DNA from: Azolla caroliniana
Taxonomy: Eukaryota; Polypodiophyta
DNA: 64,000 bases
Direction: 5' to 3'
Assembly (NCBI GenBank): GCA_043228905.1
Contig: JBHGNT010000011.1
Coordinates: 10,664,001 to 10,728,000, forward strand
This document shows positions 1 through 11,136 of this stretch, one piece after another. Made by a program: the position numbers and the translations under genes. The notes beneath the pieces were generated by a model. That model did no database searches. It was given only the letters and a program-made list of their open reading frames with translations, and was not told the origin of the DNA. The number at the start of each line of letters is the position of its first letter. Position 1 is the stretch's first letter.

Positions 1-104
1 TAAAGTTCTTGAACATCGAGAGTGACTACTCACTTTCACATGTATCATGTGAAATGTAATATTTTTGGTCTCATAGGTCATATTTGACCTCCGAAGACGA
101 TAAT

Positions 105-144
<40 letters not shown>

Positions 145-175
145 TCTCTCTCTCTCTCCTTCTCTCTCTCTCTCT
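1..175 (+). mobile_element. 3' end of a LINE with CT microsatellite tail
   Basis: The window opens inside what looks like a LINE 3' untranslated end. At 76-89 there is a stem-loop (GGTCA, 4-nt loop, TGACC), then GAAGAC, a TAATATAAT stretch and a CT-repeat tail to about 175. The same order occurs downstream of recognisable LINE coding sequence at 39658-39715 and 29773-29815, which is why I call this a LINE tail. The coding part would lie to the left of the window. Confidence 0.5.
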
Positions 176-2015
176 GCCTTTGAGAAGTGGGAGAGGGTGA
201 ACAACTACCCAAGCACTCGAAGGAAGGCTCTTGGTTTACGTGCGTACGTTCGCACGCCTTCTTCAAGGTTTGAAGGAAGGCTTGAGGTACATACTCTGAG
301 CCTTCGAAGGTTGCAAGCATATAAGCTAATAACAATGGAAGGGTCATGAAATGGGGTTGCCTCTCACTCTCAAACTTTTGGATCACTCCCTTCACACCAT
401 CAGCAATTAGAGGATGTGTAGCTCAAGGCTCAATTGAACCTTGAAGAAATTAACTTGAGAATACACACTCGCTCCCATCTACAATGCTTGACTTTATTGA
501 TTTTTCCTCATACTCTCATGTCTTCTTAACATGCAAATCCCACTAGGCTAGTGTGGTGTCGATTTTTTCACCTCCCGCAATTCGTAAAACTTTTTTTTGT
601 TCAGATGTTTTGTAGAGAGCTCCAATTCACAACTAAGAATTCCACAATGATTCTCGTAAAATTTGTGAGACATTCACATGAAGAAGAGCCAGCTTCAATA
701 TGAACAACCAAGTTTCTTAAAATGAGTCTCCAAAGTCCATCAAAGTGAGGGTTTGAAGTTTCAAGTAACCAACAAAGAGTTAAATGAGCATGGCAAAGCT
801 AGCTAGGGACTTGAATGAGGCTCATCAAGAACTCCAATAAGGCTTGTGACAAGTTATGTCCAACCACTTGACTCCTATTGCATTTGTACAATTGTAGTTC
901 TCAATTACATGAATTTTATTGTTTGCCTCATCTACATGCAAAATAGGTACATCCACATTGGTCCTAATCGTGATTATGTGGGTAGCAACATCAAAGGGAG
1001 TAAAATTGTGCAAGGGGAGACATTTGCAATGATTGAGTTAACATTTCCTATAATTTTCTTTAATGGGGTCTTCACACAACATAGGCCATTTAACAAAAGA
1101 AGGAAGCACCACAATGTCATACAAGGTCAAAATTTAAAGCAAAGCATTGAAATGTACATTACCCATAATTTGTAATTTATAAGGTGAATGCTGATTAAAC
1201 AAGCAAAGTTGTTTGATTTTTTTGATCAATTATTTTACAATGTAGCCCTATCAATCTCACCTTATAATTACTATAATTACATTTTGAGAAGGCTGGTGAG
1301 TAATCAATGAACAAAATAGTCTAATTTTCCACTATGTTGTGACTTTCTCATATACAAATTATCTACAAATTACTTTGTGATTGATAATTAATTTGTTAAT
1401 GCATCATCTAGCAATATCCATGTTATAAATTCTATAACGATGATTAATCTAGGATTTTATGTTATGTATGATCAAGCAATCTACTATGACCATGCTAAGA
1501 TGTTTATTACATTTTGGTTCTCTTTTAGGAATCAAAACCTTTTATGCTAATGGTAACATTGGCCAACAACTTTGAATTATAGCTTATTTGACTCCCATAG
1601 CAAATTACTCATATGATCTAGATGCGTTTCATTCCGTCATTTTCTTCCAATAACTCTATTGCGCTAATAGTTATAAGCCATTGCTTGAGGTATCCTTTTG
1701 CCCATGTGTTGTAAAGATGAATGCCCCTATACTATCTTTACGACATATACAGACTTCAATATCTTGAAATTTTGGGAACCAAATGAACAAAAAACATTAA
1801 CCATCTTCATGGAAAAAGAATAAAGGCATGGGAAAATTATCTGTACACAGTTTATTTGGCCCAAATTTAAGCATTTATCTTTTGTTTTCTTTCCCTTAAT
1901 ACATCAGCTTGAGTTACACACAAGATCCTGCAACATGATCAAGGTTATATATTTTCAATCGGCTTTAATTGATCTCGAACGGGATTTTTATTGAGAAAGA
2001 GTAAAGAGAAATACC
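176..2015. other. intergenic, no gene recognised
   Basis: AT-rich sequence with scattered short ORFs that lack recognisable domains or a coding pattern. It holds the 3' flank of the minus-strand NAD(P)-binding gene. I see no repeat, RNA gene or TE boundary that I can support. Confidence 0.5.
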
Positions 2016-4485
2016 TCATTTTACTGCACCAAAGAGTTCTTTGACAGATTTGGCCGGTGCATCTATGCGCGATACAATCTCCACAACTTTGAACGAAGCT
2101 TCCGGATACTTCAGAGCTTCGACAGCAACATGGGCAACAGAATCTCGTGAAATGGAGCCCTCGTAAAGTGTATCCTGGGAAACCAATGTGATTGAGATAA
2201 TATTATGATAGCAAGCTTCCCAACTTCATCATTCAGAATCAAAGAGTTTGCCAACAATATCACCATGGAACTCTGCAAACCTCACTTTTTTTTTGTTAGT
2301 TCAAAGTATGTGTTGAAGTTACAGAAGTATTTGTTACCTCTGGTGACATAACAATGTTGCCTTTAGGTGGGTCATTCGTTAAACCTCCAGGTCTTATGAT
2401 TGTATAATCAATGCCAGAACTTCGTATGTAATTCTCCGCTTGCAACTTGGCGATAAGTGTTAATCCAAGTAAATTGAGTACCACATATGCAGGATTCAAA
2501 ATTTGGCCCATGGAAGCACCATTTACCAAGATTGAGCTAATCAAAATAAACCTTTTTATTCCATTCTTCTTGCAAGCATCAACCAGATTAACTGTTCCAA
2601 AGTTGTCAACCTGACGTATTGCATATACAAGGACCACCATGCATAGGTAAGCACAATATTTAACAAAACACAGAGAGAAGAGAAAACGTGAAAGTTGTCT
2701 CTCATGATAATATATTATGTGTATAACACTCTCACATAGATTCTAGTAGCAACTCAATCATGCACCTGTTTGCACACATACAGGAACATAGAAGATTGCA
2801 TGCACATAGTCTTATAATACACGTGAATATCGGATCAAATAACAATAAGAAATCCAGTATAATGATGACAGAATACAAGCCACAAAACGCATAGAGAAGG
2901 AAAATATGAAAGTTATCTCCCATGATAGTAGTATGCCTAGAGCACTCACACAAATAGCTTCTAGTAAGCACTCAATCATACACTTGCTTGCACACATACA
3001 GGGTGTAGAAAAGTGCAACCATACATTCATGTATATATCAATCAAATAACAGTAAGAAATCCAGTATAATGATGATATAATACAAACCAAATTATTGGAC
3101 ACAGAATCATTCAGGGCTTTGATTACTCTCATATTTTCTCAAATGCCCTGAGACACCATACGGAAGATTTCAATGTTGTTGAGTACTTAGGCATGATGAA
3201 CTTCCACAAAACAAAGAGTTTTGCCAAGAATGGCTTTCTCTTAAAACTTGAAGAATGTCGAATGCATTTAAATTCCTTCATATCAGCACAACACTATCCA
3301 TGGGTTGCTATACATATCATTGAGGCAGACATGTACCTTCTTCAGGATCTCCTTGTTATCTATTATTTTATATTAACCTAGGCATAGAACATGGTGACAA
3401 AACAAAACAAATATCACCTTCCAAGGAGCAAATAGGTCAAGAGAACGATTATATCCAGTTGCACATATAACAGTCTCCACATTTCCAATTGCTAGTGCTA
3501 GTTTCTCAGCACCCTCTGTAACATCCGCTTCTACCTGTGCACATACATTGTAAAGCAACAAGAAGTATATGACACATATTTACTTATATGAAACACCTTT
3601 AAGTTGAGAATAATCTATATTTGTGATTTTCTTTCTGAAAAAACCTGATTTGCAAACAAATTTTCTGCTAGCCATCAATCGTGTTTCCATTTTCATGTGT
3701 AGAATAATACAAATTTATGGGAAAACAGGAGTTAACTGAGGATTTAAACACTATTAATTCAAAAGCGCCCAATAGATTTAAAAAAATACAAGCTTTGCTT
3801 CAAAAATCCTCGACAGTCCAATGCCTCTTCATTAGCTGGAATCTTAGTTGATGCCATTATAAAAATAAAATGGTAAACCTCTGAAACTTTACCTCATTTT
3901 GTGAGCAAGAAGCACACAATAGCGCCAAATCAAATGTTTAAAAATGAATATGATTATGATTACTTACACACATTATACACAATTTATATTGCACGGCATG
4001 CAAATTAGAATGAAGCAGAAAAATGTGATTGCTTGCAAATTCAACACAAATGTGGTTATATGCAAAGAAAAGGAAGGATTTGGATGTGGTAACTTACAAG
4101 TTCAACATTGGCATTGGTTGGAAGGATGTTAGAAGCGGTCTTGAGGTCTCGAACCCCTGCTCGCACTTTATATCCACAAGAAAGCAGCTCTTTCACGATA
4201 CGTTTTCCGGTATTTCCACTCGCCCCTGCAACAAACACTCTTCTGGTACCTGTTTCTTCTTCTGGTGCATTGTCCTGGATGTACAGTTCAAGCGAAGTAA
4301 TACAATGAAGGGCAATATGAAGCAAGAATGCATTCAGAGAGTCAAAAATACAAAGGGAGAAAGAAAGAAAGAAAAATACATTCAAGAAGCTAAAGAAAGA
4401 TAATGCATACAAGAGAAGCTAAAGAGAGACAGGAAAACATGCTCTTGATTTTGTGTCTCCATATCGTTCACTGTAGCCCCCCAAC

Positions 4486-4526
<41 letters not shown>

Positions 4527-4832
4527 AGATAAGCTAAAGAATATAGAAATACATGCATTAAGAGAACATATGGAGCATGAAAATTCCGGTGAGCCAGAAC
4601 GAAGACAGGACGAAAACGAATGAATAAAAGAAGAAAGAAGAAAGGGCAGAAGCACAGAAAGACATAGATTCACAAGAGAAGGTGAATGTTAAGGAAAGAC
4701 AGAAAAGGGAAGAGCCAGTGAGCTTTAGTAGAATACCTTGACAGAGGCTCTTGCAAAAGCAGATTGCCGAGGAATGAATGCAGAAGAGGTGTAGAAGGTT
4801 CCATGGAATGGCAGGAGCAAAGACTTCATCAT
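2016..4832 (-). CDS. NAD(P)-binding Rossmann-fold protein, chloroplast-type (At2g34460-like), 5 exons
   Basis: Five exons on the minus strand, in coding order: 4737-4832, 4098-4274, 3418-3534, 2338-2610, 2016-2174. Every junction is GT-AG and every exon is a whole number of codons, giving 273 residues. Residues 1-32 are Ser/Arg-containing, short of acidic residues and suit a chloroplast transit peptide. The nucleotide-binding loop GASGNTG follows at about 49-55, and later blocks (DNFGTVNLVDAC, RPGGLTNDPP, YEGSISRDSVA) match an atypical short-chain dehydrogenase. Length, order and sequence resemble Arabidopsis At2g34460 (280 residues), which I recall as a plastid plastoglobule protein annotated flavin-reductase-like; its reaction is not established. 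The start is the first of two adjacent ATGs (4832). The frame stays open further upstream, but there it runs through a TA microsatellite and reads as 5' UTR. No breaks are seen, so it is probably functional. Confidence 0.88.
2669..3095. repeat. tandem duplication of about 207 bp in intron 3
   Basis: Two diverged head-to-tail copies (about 2669-2884 and 2888-3095) lie in the intron between exons 3 and 4 of the NAD(P)-binding gene. The shared block GAAATCCAGTATAATGATGA recurs at 2849 and 3056, a spacing of 207 bp. Both copies retain the segments around GCACACATACAGG and the AATAAGAAAT-type flank. Confidence 0.75.
4489..4521. repeat. (GA)n microsatellite in intron 1
   Basis: A near-perfect GA run of about 16 units in intron 1 of the NAD(P)-binding gene. 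On the coding strand it reads as CT. Confidence 0.9.
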
Positions 4833-4880
4833 CACCACTATCTCATCTCCGAGGCTCCTCTGTGTTCTTTCTGTTTCTTT

Positions 4881-4899
4881 TATATATATATATATATAT
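4881..4899. repeat. (TA)n microsatellite in 5' UTR
   Basis: A TA run about 50 bp upstream of the start codon of the NAD(P)-binding gene. Translated in frame it would give alternating Tyr-Ile, which argues that the true start is at 4832 rather than further upstream. Confidence 0.85.
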
Positions 4900-4978
4900 G
4901 AAATGAATCTGAGGTGAGAAAGAAGGAAAGAAGAAGAGTGTAGAGTAGAAGGAATGGCACTCAAGACAAAAATTATGG

Positions 4979-5219
4979 AGACCAAAGAAAGGCTCTTCTG
5001 AGTTCACCGATCCGGGAGTTCTCGAATGGACAGGCAAGGCAGGGCGATTAATCTACACTTGACTTCACATATGGACAGGCAAGGCAAGGCGATGTTGAGA
5101 GACCAAAGAAAGACTCTTGTGAGTTCACCGATTCGGAGTTCAGGAATGGATAGGCAAGGCAGGGCGATGAATCTACACTTGACTTCACATATGGACAGGC
5201 AAGGCAGAGCGATGAATCT
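4979..5219. repeat. tandem repeat, period about 121 bp, upstream of the NAD(P)-binding gene
   Basis: Two head-to-tail copies: ACCAAAGAAA starts at 4981 and again at 5102. Each unit contains two shorter repeats beginning ATGGACAGGCAAGGC, so there is a nested sub-period of about 45 bp, with a decayed extra half unit to about 5245. It lies 150-390 bp upstream of the start codon, in the likely promoter. Confidence 0.8.
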
Positions 5220-6069
5220 ACACTAACTTCACATATGGCTAGGCAGGGTCATGATGAGTCCATGATCTCATCGTCTTGCCTATCATGTCCATTCGAGACG
5301 GAAAGCTCAATCAGCTATGCACACGAACTTCATGTCCTACTCGAAATTCACCGATTTTATACCACATTATTGAGTTGCCCCTACGAGCTCAACTCCAAAT
5401 CCACCTTTCCTTGTAACGGGTGTAGCGTCCATGGGAACTATAGATTCCTTGAGCCCGACGATGACCTCCATCTCTCCGATTGTCATGGAATGTGTCGGTG
5501 CCGAGATATTGAAATGTGAATGTTATACCCAATATGCAGTCATTATGGGAGTAACAGATTCTTTGTTGACATTGAATCAACAGGCATTCAACCTAATGAA
5601 TACTTTACCGAATATTCTGGAACCAATGTTATGACCTGAAATATGCACTATTAGTTGGCCCTTGGATGGATGGTGGAAGGAGAGAATGCATAGTTGTTTG
5701 CCACAAGGATAAACCATCATTATTACACATAGTTTTGGAACTAGCAGTTATAGACAATAAGACTTTTTTTACCAAGGTTAAGAAAATGAGAGCATCTACA
5801 TGAAAACATGCTCTATCTTGCAAAGTTCTTAATGTTATCTCATACAATACACGACATTTCTTGCATATCCTTGAGAAAATTTTGTGTTCTCTCTATTTCA
5901 TCTTGATGAATAATCAATATTGATAAGGGCTTGTGGCTAAAAACCGTACATCAACATAAAAGAGTTATATCTAGTTGGAGTATGTTTAGAACGATTACAA
6001 GGTAACTCTAACAAGTGGAGACATTTCTCCCATTTTGTCAGCTTCTTTCCACATAGGCTTGAAGCGTAT
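5220..6069. other. intergenic, nothing recognised
   Basis: No ORF with recognisable motifs, no terminal repeats and no RNA gene seen. It separates the tandem repeat upstream of the NAD(P)-binding gene from the Copia-1 retrotransposon. Confidence 0.5.
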
Positions 6070-6170
6070 TGTTAATAATTAGGTGATTAACTACGGGTTA
6101 ATTAGTACCTAAATATGTGATTAGTTGATAAGCGGAAGATTAAGTGATATGTGTGTCTATGTGTGTGAGA

Positions 6171-6221
<51 letters not shown>

Positions 6222-6324
6222 ACACACACACACACACACACTTATGAACAACACAAGATGGGGGATGAGTAAGTATATTAAATTAGCATTATCATCATCC
6301 CCCATCTTGTGTTATTCATAAGTG

Positions 6325-6398
<74 letters not shown>

Positions 6399-6475
6399 CA
6401 CTTAATCTTCCGCTTATCAACTAATCATATAATTAGGTACTAATTAACCCATAGTTAATCACCTAATTATTAACA
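6070..6475 (+). repeat. palindromic 5' terminal block (LTR-like) of Copia-1
   Basis: A 406-bp imperfect inverted repeat. The outer end TGTTAATAATTAGGTGATTA (6070) is the reverse complement of the sequence ending at 6475, and the two arms meet near 6265-6300. Each arm contains AG and AC/TG microsatellites that have expanded differently. It starts TG, ends CA and abuts the primer-binding site, exactly as a 5' LTR should. It does not match the 3' terminal block at 11028. Confidence 0.7.
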
Positions 6476-6487
6476 TGGTATCAGAGC
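6476..6487 (+). other. primer-binding site (initiator tRNA-Met) of Copia-1
   Basis: TGGTATCAGAGC, the complement of the plant initiator tRNA-Met 3' end used by most plant Copia elements, directly abuts the CA of the upstream terminal block. The same motif is at 40856 in Copia-2. Confidence 0.85.
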
Positions 6488-6646
6488 GTGTGGTTTAGAA
6501 AATCCACTAAGCCCACCCGACTCTGTGATTGTGTGTTCAAGACGCCGACGACAAAATCCAGCTATCAGCTACCGTAGTGCCGCTACGTAGCACGTGTACG
6601 TGATCGAAGGAAGAAAAGCAAAAGAAGAGAAGACACTACAATCAAC

Positions 6647-8396
6647 ATGAACACACAAATGGGTAGCTCGCTCCCTAGTGAAAAGCTAGACCGGAGCAAT
6701 TATTCATCTTGGGAGTACAAGATGACCCAATACCTCGTCAACCAAGGGTATTGGAGCTACCTCAACAACGCACAAGAAAATCGACCCGACCCAAAGAATG
6801 CCGACTACGCAACATGGGAGCAAGCGGCTAGTCGAGTCATGTATTGCTTGGCAACATGTGTCCAAGACCACATGCTTAGCAATATTCGAGACGCCAAAAC
6901 GCCTAAAGAAGCATGGGTGAACTTAAAGAAAATGTTCGCCGCCAACACAACTGCCCGAAAGCTTCAACTCCGACAAGAGTTGAACAACATTCGGCAAAAA
7001 GACATGTTTGTGTCGGACTACACCACCAAGATCAAGAGCATTTGTGACTCGCTTGGCTCCATCAAAATAAACGTCGACGAAGACGAGATGAATCGGAAAA
7101 ACAAACCGGTTTCATCCATATTGTAAGCATTGTTAGGATCATACTCATTGACTATAGCATAAAGCTTTTCCAAAGAAGCCAACAATTCAAGGTCATTTCT
7201 ATCAACTACCCCTCCTTCCCCATATAAATTAATAGTATTCAAACATTGACGATGACGAAATTTCCTAAACCAGCCCCAAGTTGCTTTGAAGTCATTGTCA
7301 GAAATATTCATTTCTGATGCCAATCATCGAGCCTTCTCCATAATAACGGATGGAGGAATGCAATTGACAATCGATGAGATGCATCAATCCTAGCATACAA
7401 GTATTCCTCTAATTCAGGATATGTTCCTTTTGATCCTCTAAAAGTTGTTTTTCTTGCATTGTGATCTTTTTGTTGAGCACGCAATCGTATCTCATCTTTC
7501 TTCTTGATCAAACTTCTAATACCGGATTCACTTACACCAAATTGTCTACCTATGTTACGAAGAGAAGGAAATGATGGTTGTTCCAATAACTCCAAATTTT
7601 GTAGCCTTTGTTCATCATTCAAACGAAGTCCAACACCTCGCTTATGGGTTAAATTCATCTCTGTAATATGCAATGCTAATTAGCTAAATTCACCTCAATA
7701 TTTCGTTCCCTATATGCTTGGGTGGCCTCGCACAATGATTCGACTCGTTGAGGATGGCAATCTTGGCTAGGGAAAACCCTCCTTCATTCTTTGACCTCCA
7801 ATCAATGCTATTGGTCGAAGAGAACCACGTCCGAACCAAAAGAAAGACGTCGAAAGGACAAATGTTCTTCTCGAATTCGGACGGTGGCTGACGAGGAGGT
7901 CACAGCGGTAGAAGAGGTCAATTCGACCCATCACACGAAGGGAACTCAAACCTTCACGGAAGCCATCGAGGAACCTTCAGAAGAAGGGGGGAGCTTCCAC
8001 ACCGAACATGGTCGGCAAACGAGGCCCGCAACTTGCAATTATTGCGGCAAAATCGGCCACTACGAGTCAGAGTGTCGGAAAAAGAGAAGTGAGTCGACTT
8101 CAACAAGTCGACAACTCACAAACTACGCATCGAACTCCAACTACGAAAATCGTAGTGGAATGTTCACGAATCACGCATCGAATTCCGACTACGACGATCA
8201 TAGTGAAATGTTTACAAAGTACGCCACAAATTCCGACTACGGCAACCGTGGTGGAATGTTCGTAATGAGGCATAGAACGAACTCTATGACGGCCTCCAAC
8301 TCCACAAGCACCTCCAACTTGGAAGACGTGTGGTTCGTCAATTCCGGCGCCTCACATCACATGACATCTCACAAAGAGTGGTTTCGTGGTTTATGA
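6647..8396 (+). pseudogene. Copia-1 gag, split by a transposase fragment
   Basis: The gag N-terminus begins at the ATG at 6647 and is open to about 7090. It has the typical Copia gag layout, starting with a KLDRSNYSSWEYKM-like block followed by a KTPKEAWVNLKKMF block. A foreign minus-strand segment occupies 7091-7711. Gag sequence resumes at 7712 (CLGGLAQ) with an in-frame TGA soon after, continues through PPSFFDLQSML, then shifts frame. The last part (7791-8396) carries a CCHC zinc knuckle, CNYCGKIGHYESEC, at 8032-8073, and runs into the protease motif. The related gag of Copia-2 (40975-41776) provides the comparison. Non-functional. Confidence 0.8.
7091..7711 (-). pseudogene. CENP-B/pogo-type transposase fragment inside Copia-1 gag
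   Basis: On the minus strand, 7673 to about 7308 encodes a helix-turn-helix region (RQFGVSESGIRSLIKKKDEI) followed by a CENP-B-type DNA-binding domain. After a one-base frameshift and a TGA near 7325-7345 it continues (ASEMNISDNDFKATWGWFRK) and ends abruptly at MDETGLFFR, where the catalytic DDE domain would start. These are hallmarks of the pogo/jerky transposase family. I see no terminal inverted repeats at the edges, so it looks like a truncated piece rather than a complete transposon. It is bounded by Copia gag on both sides. Confidence 0.75.
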
Positions 8397-8917
8397 ACGC
8401 TGGATCGACCTGACTACATAGAGATGGGAGACGACACCACGCATCCCATTCGGCACATCGGAACCGTTCCATTCGGCAACGATGGCAAGAACAATTGCAT
8501 CAAGAATGTCTTGCATGTGCCCACGATAACGACGAATTTGGTCTCGGTAGGCCAAATCATGGAGCAAGGAATGGAAGTTCGCTTCAACAAAGAAAGATGC
8601 TTCATCGAGAAAGATGGCCAACTCATAGCGAAGGGGCGGAGAGACGGTCGAATGTTCATCCTTGATTCAAACGAGGTGAAATCGGCAATGTATGCTAAAG
8701 GTCTCAAAACTGAGACAAGTATCGAGTTGTGGCACAAGAGAATCAACCACATAAACTTCCAATGGCTCCGAGCAATGCAAACCAAGGGAGTCGTCATCGG
8801 ACTTCTAACATTCGAGTCAAAACGAGTTGACCGAGTATGCGAAGCGTGTCAACTCGGCAAACAACTTCGACTCCCATTCCCGAAGGAGAGCCACGCGAGC
8901 AAAGGCCTCCTCAACGT
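8320..8917 (+). pseudogene. Copia-1 protease and GAG-pre-integrase region
   Basis: The aspartic-protease site reads VNSGAS where family members have V-D-S-G-[AST]; the related Copia-2 copy at 42774-42797 has VDSGTS. The catalytic Asp is therefore replaced by Asn. A TGA interrupts the frame at 8394-8396. From 8424 the sequence reads as the usual region between protease and integrase, with LWHKRINHI and the zinc-finger-like CEACQLGKQ. It is cut at 8917 by a solo Gypsy LTR and resumes in frame at 9706. Confidence 0.8.
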
Positions 8918-9705
8918 TGTCGTAGTGTATTTCGTACACTACGTGAAAAAGTAAAAATAATATAACCGATTTAATTACATATAAATAAATAAAATAATAT
9001 ATCAAGATATTTATCACGTACATAGGGCAAGATTCGAACCCTATACCTCCACATAGCCAAACCTCAACTTTACCATTATGCTACCTTATCTTTAATGTTC
9101 TACAAATAGATTTAATAACTATAAGTGCTTTATTTGCGCCTACCTTTATTAAAAGGTAAATCATGCATTTTTAGAGTGCGTGAATATTTTATAGAAAAAC
9201 GCAAGCAACCAAAAAGTGACTCATGCACATCTAGCGTGCATGAGCACTATATTTAGCAAATAAAAGCAAGGATTAGAAAAGCATCACATGCACATTTAGT
9301 GTGCATGAACATATTAGAAAAAAGCATGTAGCTATGCTTAGTCTCTCCCATCACTATATAAGGATGGGGAGCACAATGTAATAGGCGTGTGAAATATTTG
9401 GAAATTGGATATATTTCCGAAAACACCAACCGATTAATATAATCGTGGGATTCACGAAAATAATATAATCTATACTTGTGGGATTCACAAGTTTCTTATA
9501 TCTTTCTTTCAATCTAAATACATATTCTTATCTAAATATTGATTAATCGAATAAAATACACTCGTGGGATTCACGAAATTTCTATCTCTCTTTCTAATAA
9601 TCTATACATTACTAGCCTCATCTCATATTCTTCTTTCTCCTAGTCCAAAACCTCGGTGGTTCCCACCCGACTCACGCAAACGATCCGGAGCCGAAAGGCA
9701 CGACA
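8918..9705 (+). mobile_element. solo LTR of the Gypsy-1 family inside Copia-1
   Basis: 788 bp starting TGTCGTAGTGT and ending GGCACGACA, flanked by the 4-bp duplication ACGT (8914-8917 and 9706-9709). Its final 70 bp closely match the ends of the LTRs at 44106-44942 and 50843-51702. It contains three GGATT-loop hairpins (9443-9457, 9474-9492, 9562-9576) and an antisense tRNA-like module (about 9025-9088). Removing it restores the Copia reading frame exactly, which confirms the boundaries. Confidence 0.88.
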
Positions 9706-10862
9706 ACGTCATACACTTGGATGTATGGGGACCAGCTCAAACGCCGACGATCGGCGGATGCCGATACTACGTAACCTTCATCGACGACTACTCCCGCTAC
9801 ATGTGGATCTACCCGATGAAGAAGAAAAGCGAAGTGCTCTCCCACTTCCAAAAGCTCAAGCGTCAAGTCGAAAAAGAAACCGGTCGGCACATTCAATGCC
9901 TACGATCGGATGGAGGAAAGGAGTACTTCTTTGACGAATTCACCTCCTACCTCCAAAGTGAAGGCATTCAAAGAGAATTCTCGTGCCGACACACACCCCA
10001 ACAAAATGGAGTCGCCAAAAGGAAGAATCGACAAATGCTCGAGGTCGCACGTGCCATGATGCATGAAAAGCACATGCCGAATTTCTATTGGGTCGAAGCA
10101 GCATCCACGACCGTCTATCTCATGAATCGATGCACCACCAATGGACTCCATGAGCTAACTCCCTACGAGCTCCTTGTCGGAAGGAAGTTGATCCTGTCGC
10201 ACCTCAAGGTGTTTGAAAGCATTGCGAATGTACGCATCCCGAACCAACACCGAGGGAAGCCTGATGCGAAGTAAGAGGAATGTATCCTCATAGGATACTC
10301 ATCCGCGAAGAAGGCATACAAGTGCTACAACCCTTCTACCCGAGCGGTTCGAGTAAGTCAAGATGTAGTCTTCAACGAGTCCGCATCTTGGTACGCACCA
10401 GAGACAACTTCGACTCCGACTCTACTCGACCCGGAATCCACCGAACAAGAGGTAGAAGATGGAGATCGCTTCGAACACATGTTCGAAGAAAGTTCGATTA
10501 CGGCAAGGCCTAGTGGGCCACAAGAGCCCCCTCGCGGCCCAGGCACGTCGTGGCCAAGTACGAACTTGGACAAAGGCAAAGGTAAGATGCTCGAATACGA
10601 AGTCGACCACCCTGACGACAATGATTCGGATGGATCGGCTCCCTCATTAGACAGTGAGTTTGGTGTACCCATCATGCGTACACCCGGAGTAAAGAAGGCG
10701 CTCACATCGGCGAGCGAAAAACTTCGACACTCTTCTAGAGAGAAGAATCTCGTCACTCGGCTCAGCTACAATGAGTATATGGCCCATCATTACACCTTCG
10801 CAATGAAGGTAGCGGTTGAACAAGAGCCTGAGAGCTCTACAGAAGTAGTTTGTAACCCGTGA
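9706..10862 (+). pseudogene. Copia-1 integrase and linker, RT lost
   Basis: The integrase core is clear: the first Asp in LDVWGP, the second in RSDGGKEY, and the region of the third acidic residue in QNGVAKRKN. The last should read A-E-R-K-N as in Copia-2, so the catalytic Glu has become Lys. A TAA at 10272-10274 interrupts the frame. The remaining linker, rich in Ser, Pro, Glu and Asp, runs open to 10862 and stops at the start of the RT domain (YNEYMAHHY). RT and RNase H are absent. Confidence 0.85.
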
Positions 10863-11027
10863 TGGGTGAAAGCACTCGGCCAATTTTGCACAAGCCTTCA
10901 CCACAGGCTTGAGGGGGAGGAACCGAAACTGCCACAAAGAAGTCAACGCTGAAAGAAACAATACCGACCATCCAAAGCCGAAGCCGATTCAACCGAATCG
11001 ACGATCGTGCTTGAGCTTGAGGGGGCG

Positions 11028-11136
11028 TGTTGAGAGATCAAGCTCGTCAACATTTCTAACTAGATTCTATCTAGGTAACTACGAAGTTACACGGTTGACT
11101 AACTAACTAAACTAAGTTGAGCTTGATCTCTCAACA
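11028..11136 (+). repeat. short 3' terminal block of Copia-1 (truncated LTR)
   Basis: 109 bp from TGTTGAGAGATCAAGCTC to GAGCTTGATCTCTCAACA, so its ends are an 18-bp inverted repeat. It follows a purine tract, GCTTGAGGGGGCG. The opening resembles the start of the Copia-2 LTR at 40447 (TGTTGAGCAAGCAAGCTC), which supports LTR identity, but it is much shorter than that 409-bp LTR. Confidence 0.6.

Larger units (their letters stand above)
6070..11136 (+). mobile_element. Copia-1: decayed Ty1/copia LTR retrotransposon lacking RT/RNase H
   Basis: Order on the plus strand: TG...CA terminal sequence (6070-6475), primer-binding site complementary to initiator tRNA-Met (6476-6487), gag, protease, integrase, purine-rich tract GAGGGGGCG, and a short terminal TGTTGAG...CTCAACA block (11028-11136). 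Gag-protease-integrase order is diagnostic of Copia. RT and RNase H should follow the integrase but are deleted: the polyprotein frame ends at 10862, just where RT begins. Two foreign inserts interrupt it (7091-7711 and 8918-9705). Stop codons and two catalytic substitutions show it is dead. The two terminal blocks do not resemble each other, so the boundaries are less certain than the core. Confidence 0.8.

Noticed and set aside
78-395. Arg/Glu-repeat protein at the left edge
   Set aside because: Driven by the CT microsatellite, with no conserved sequence; part of a LINE tail.
846-1175. 109-codon plus-strand ORF as a gene
   Set aside because: AT-rich, no recognisable domain, splice context or homologous pattern; indistinguishable from chance.
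4833-4985. N-terminal extension of the NAD(P)-binding protein from an upstream ATG
   Set aside because: The extension is encoded partly by a TA microsatellite and lacks similarity to the family; the ATG at 4832 gives a family-like length.
9025-9088. Functional tRNA gene
   Set aside because: Only A- and B-box-like blocks are recognisable; I could not fold a full acceptor stem or anticodon arm. Better read as a tRNA-derived module.
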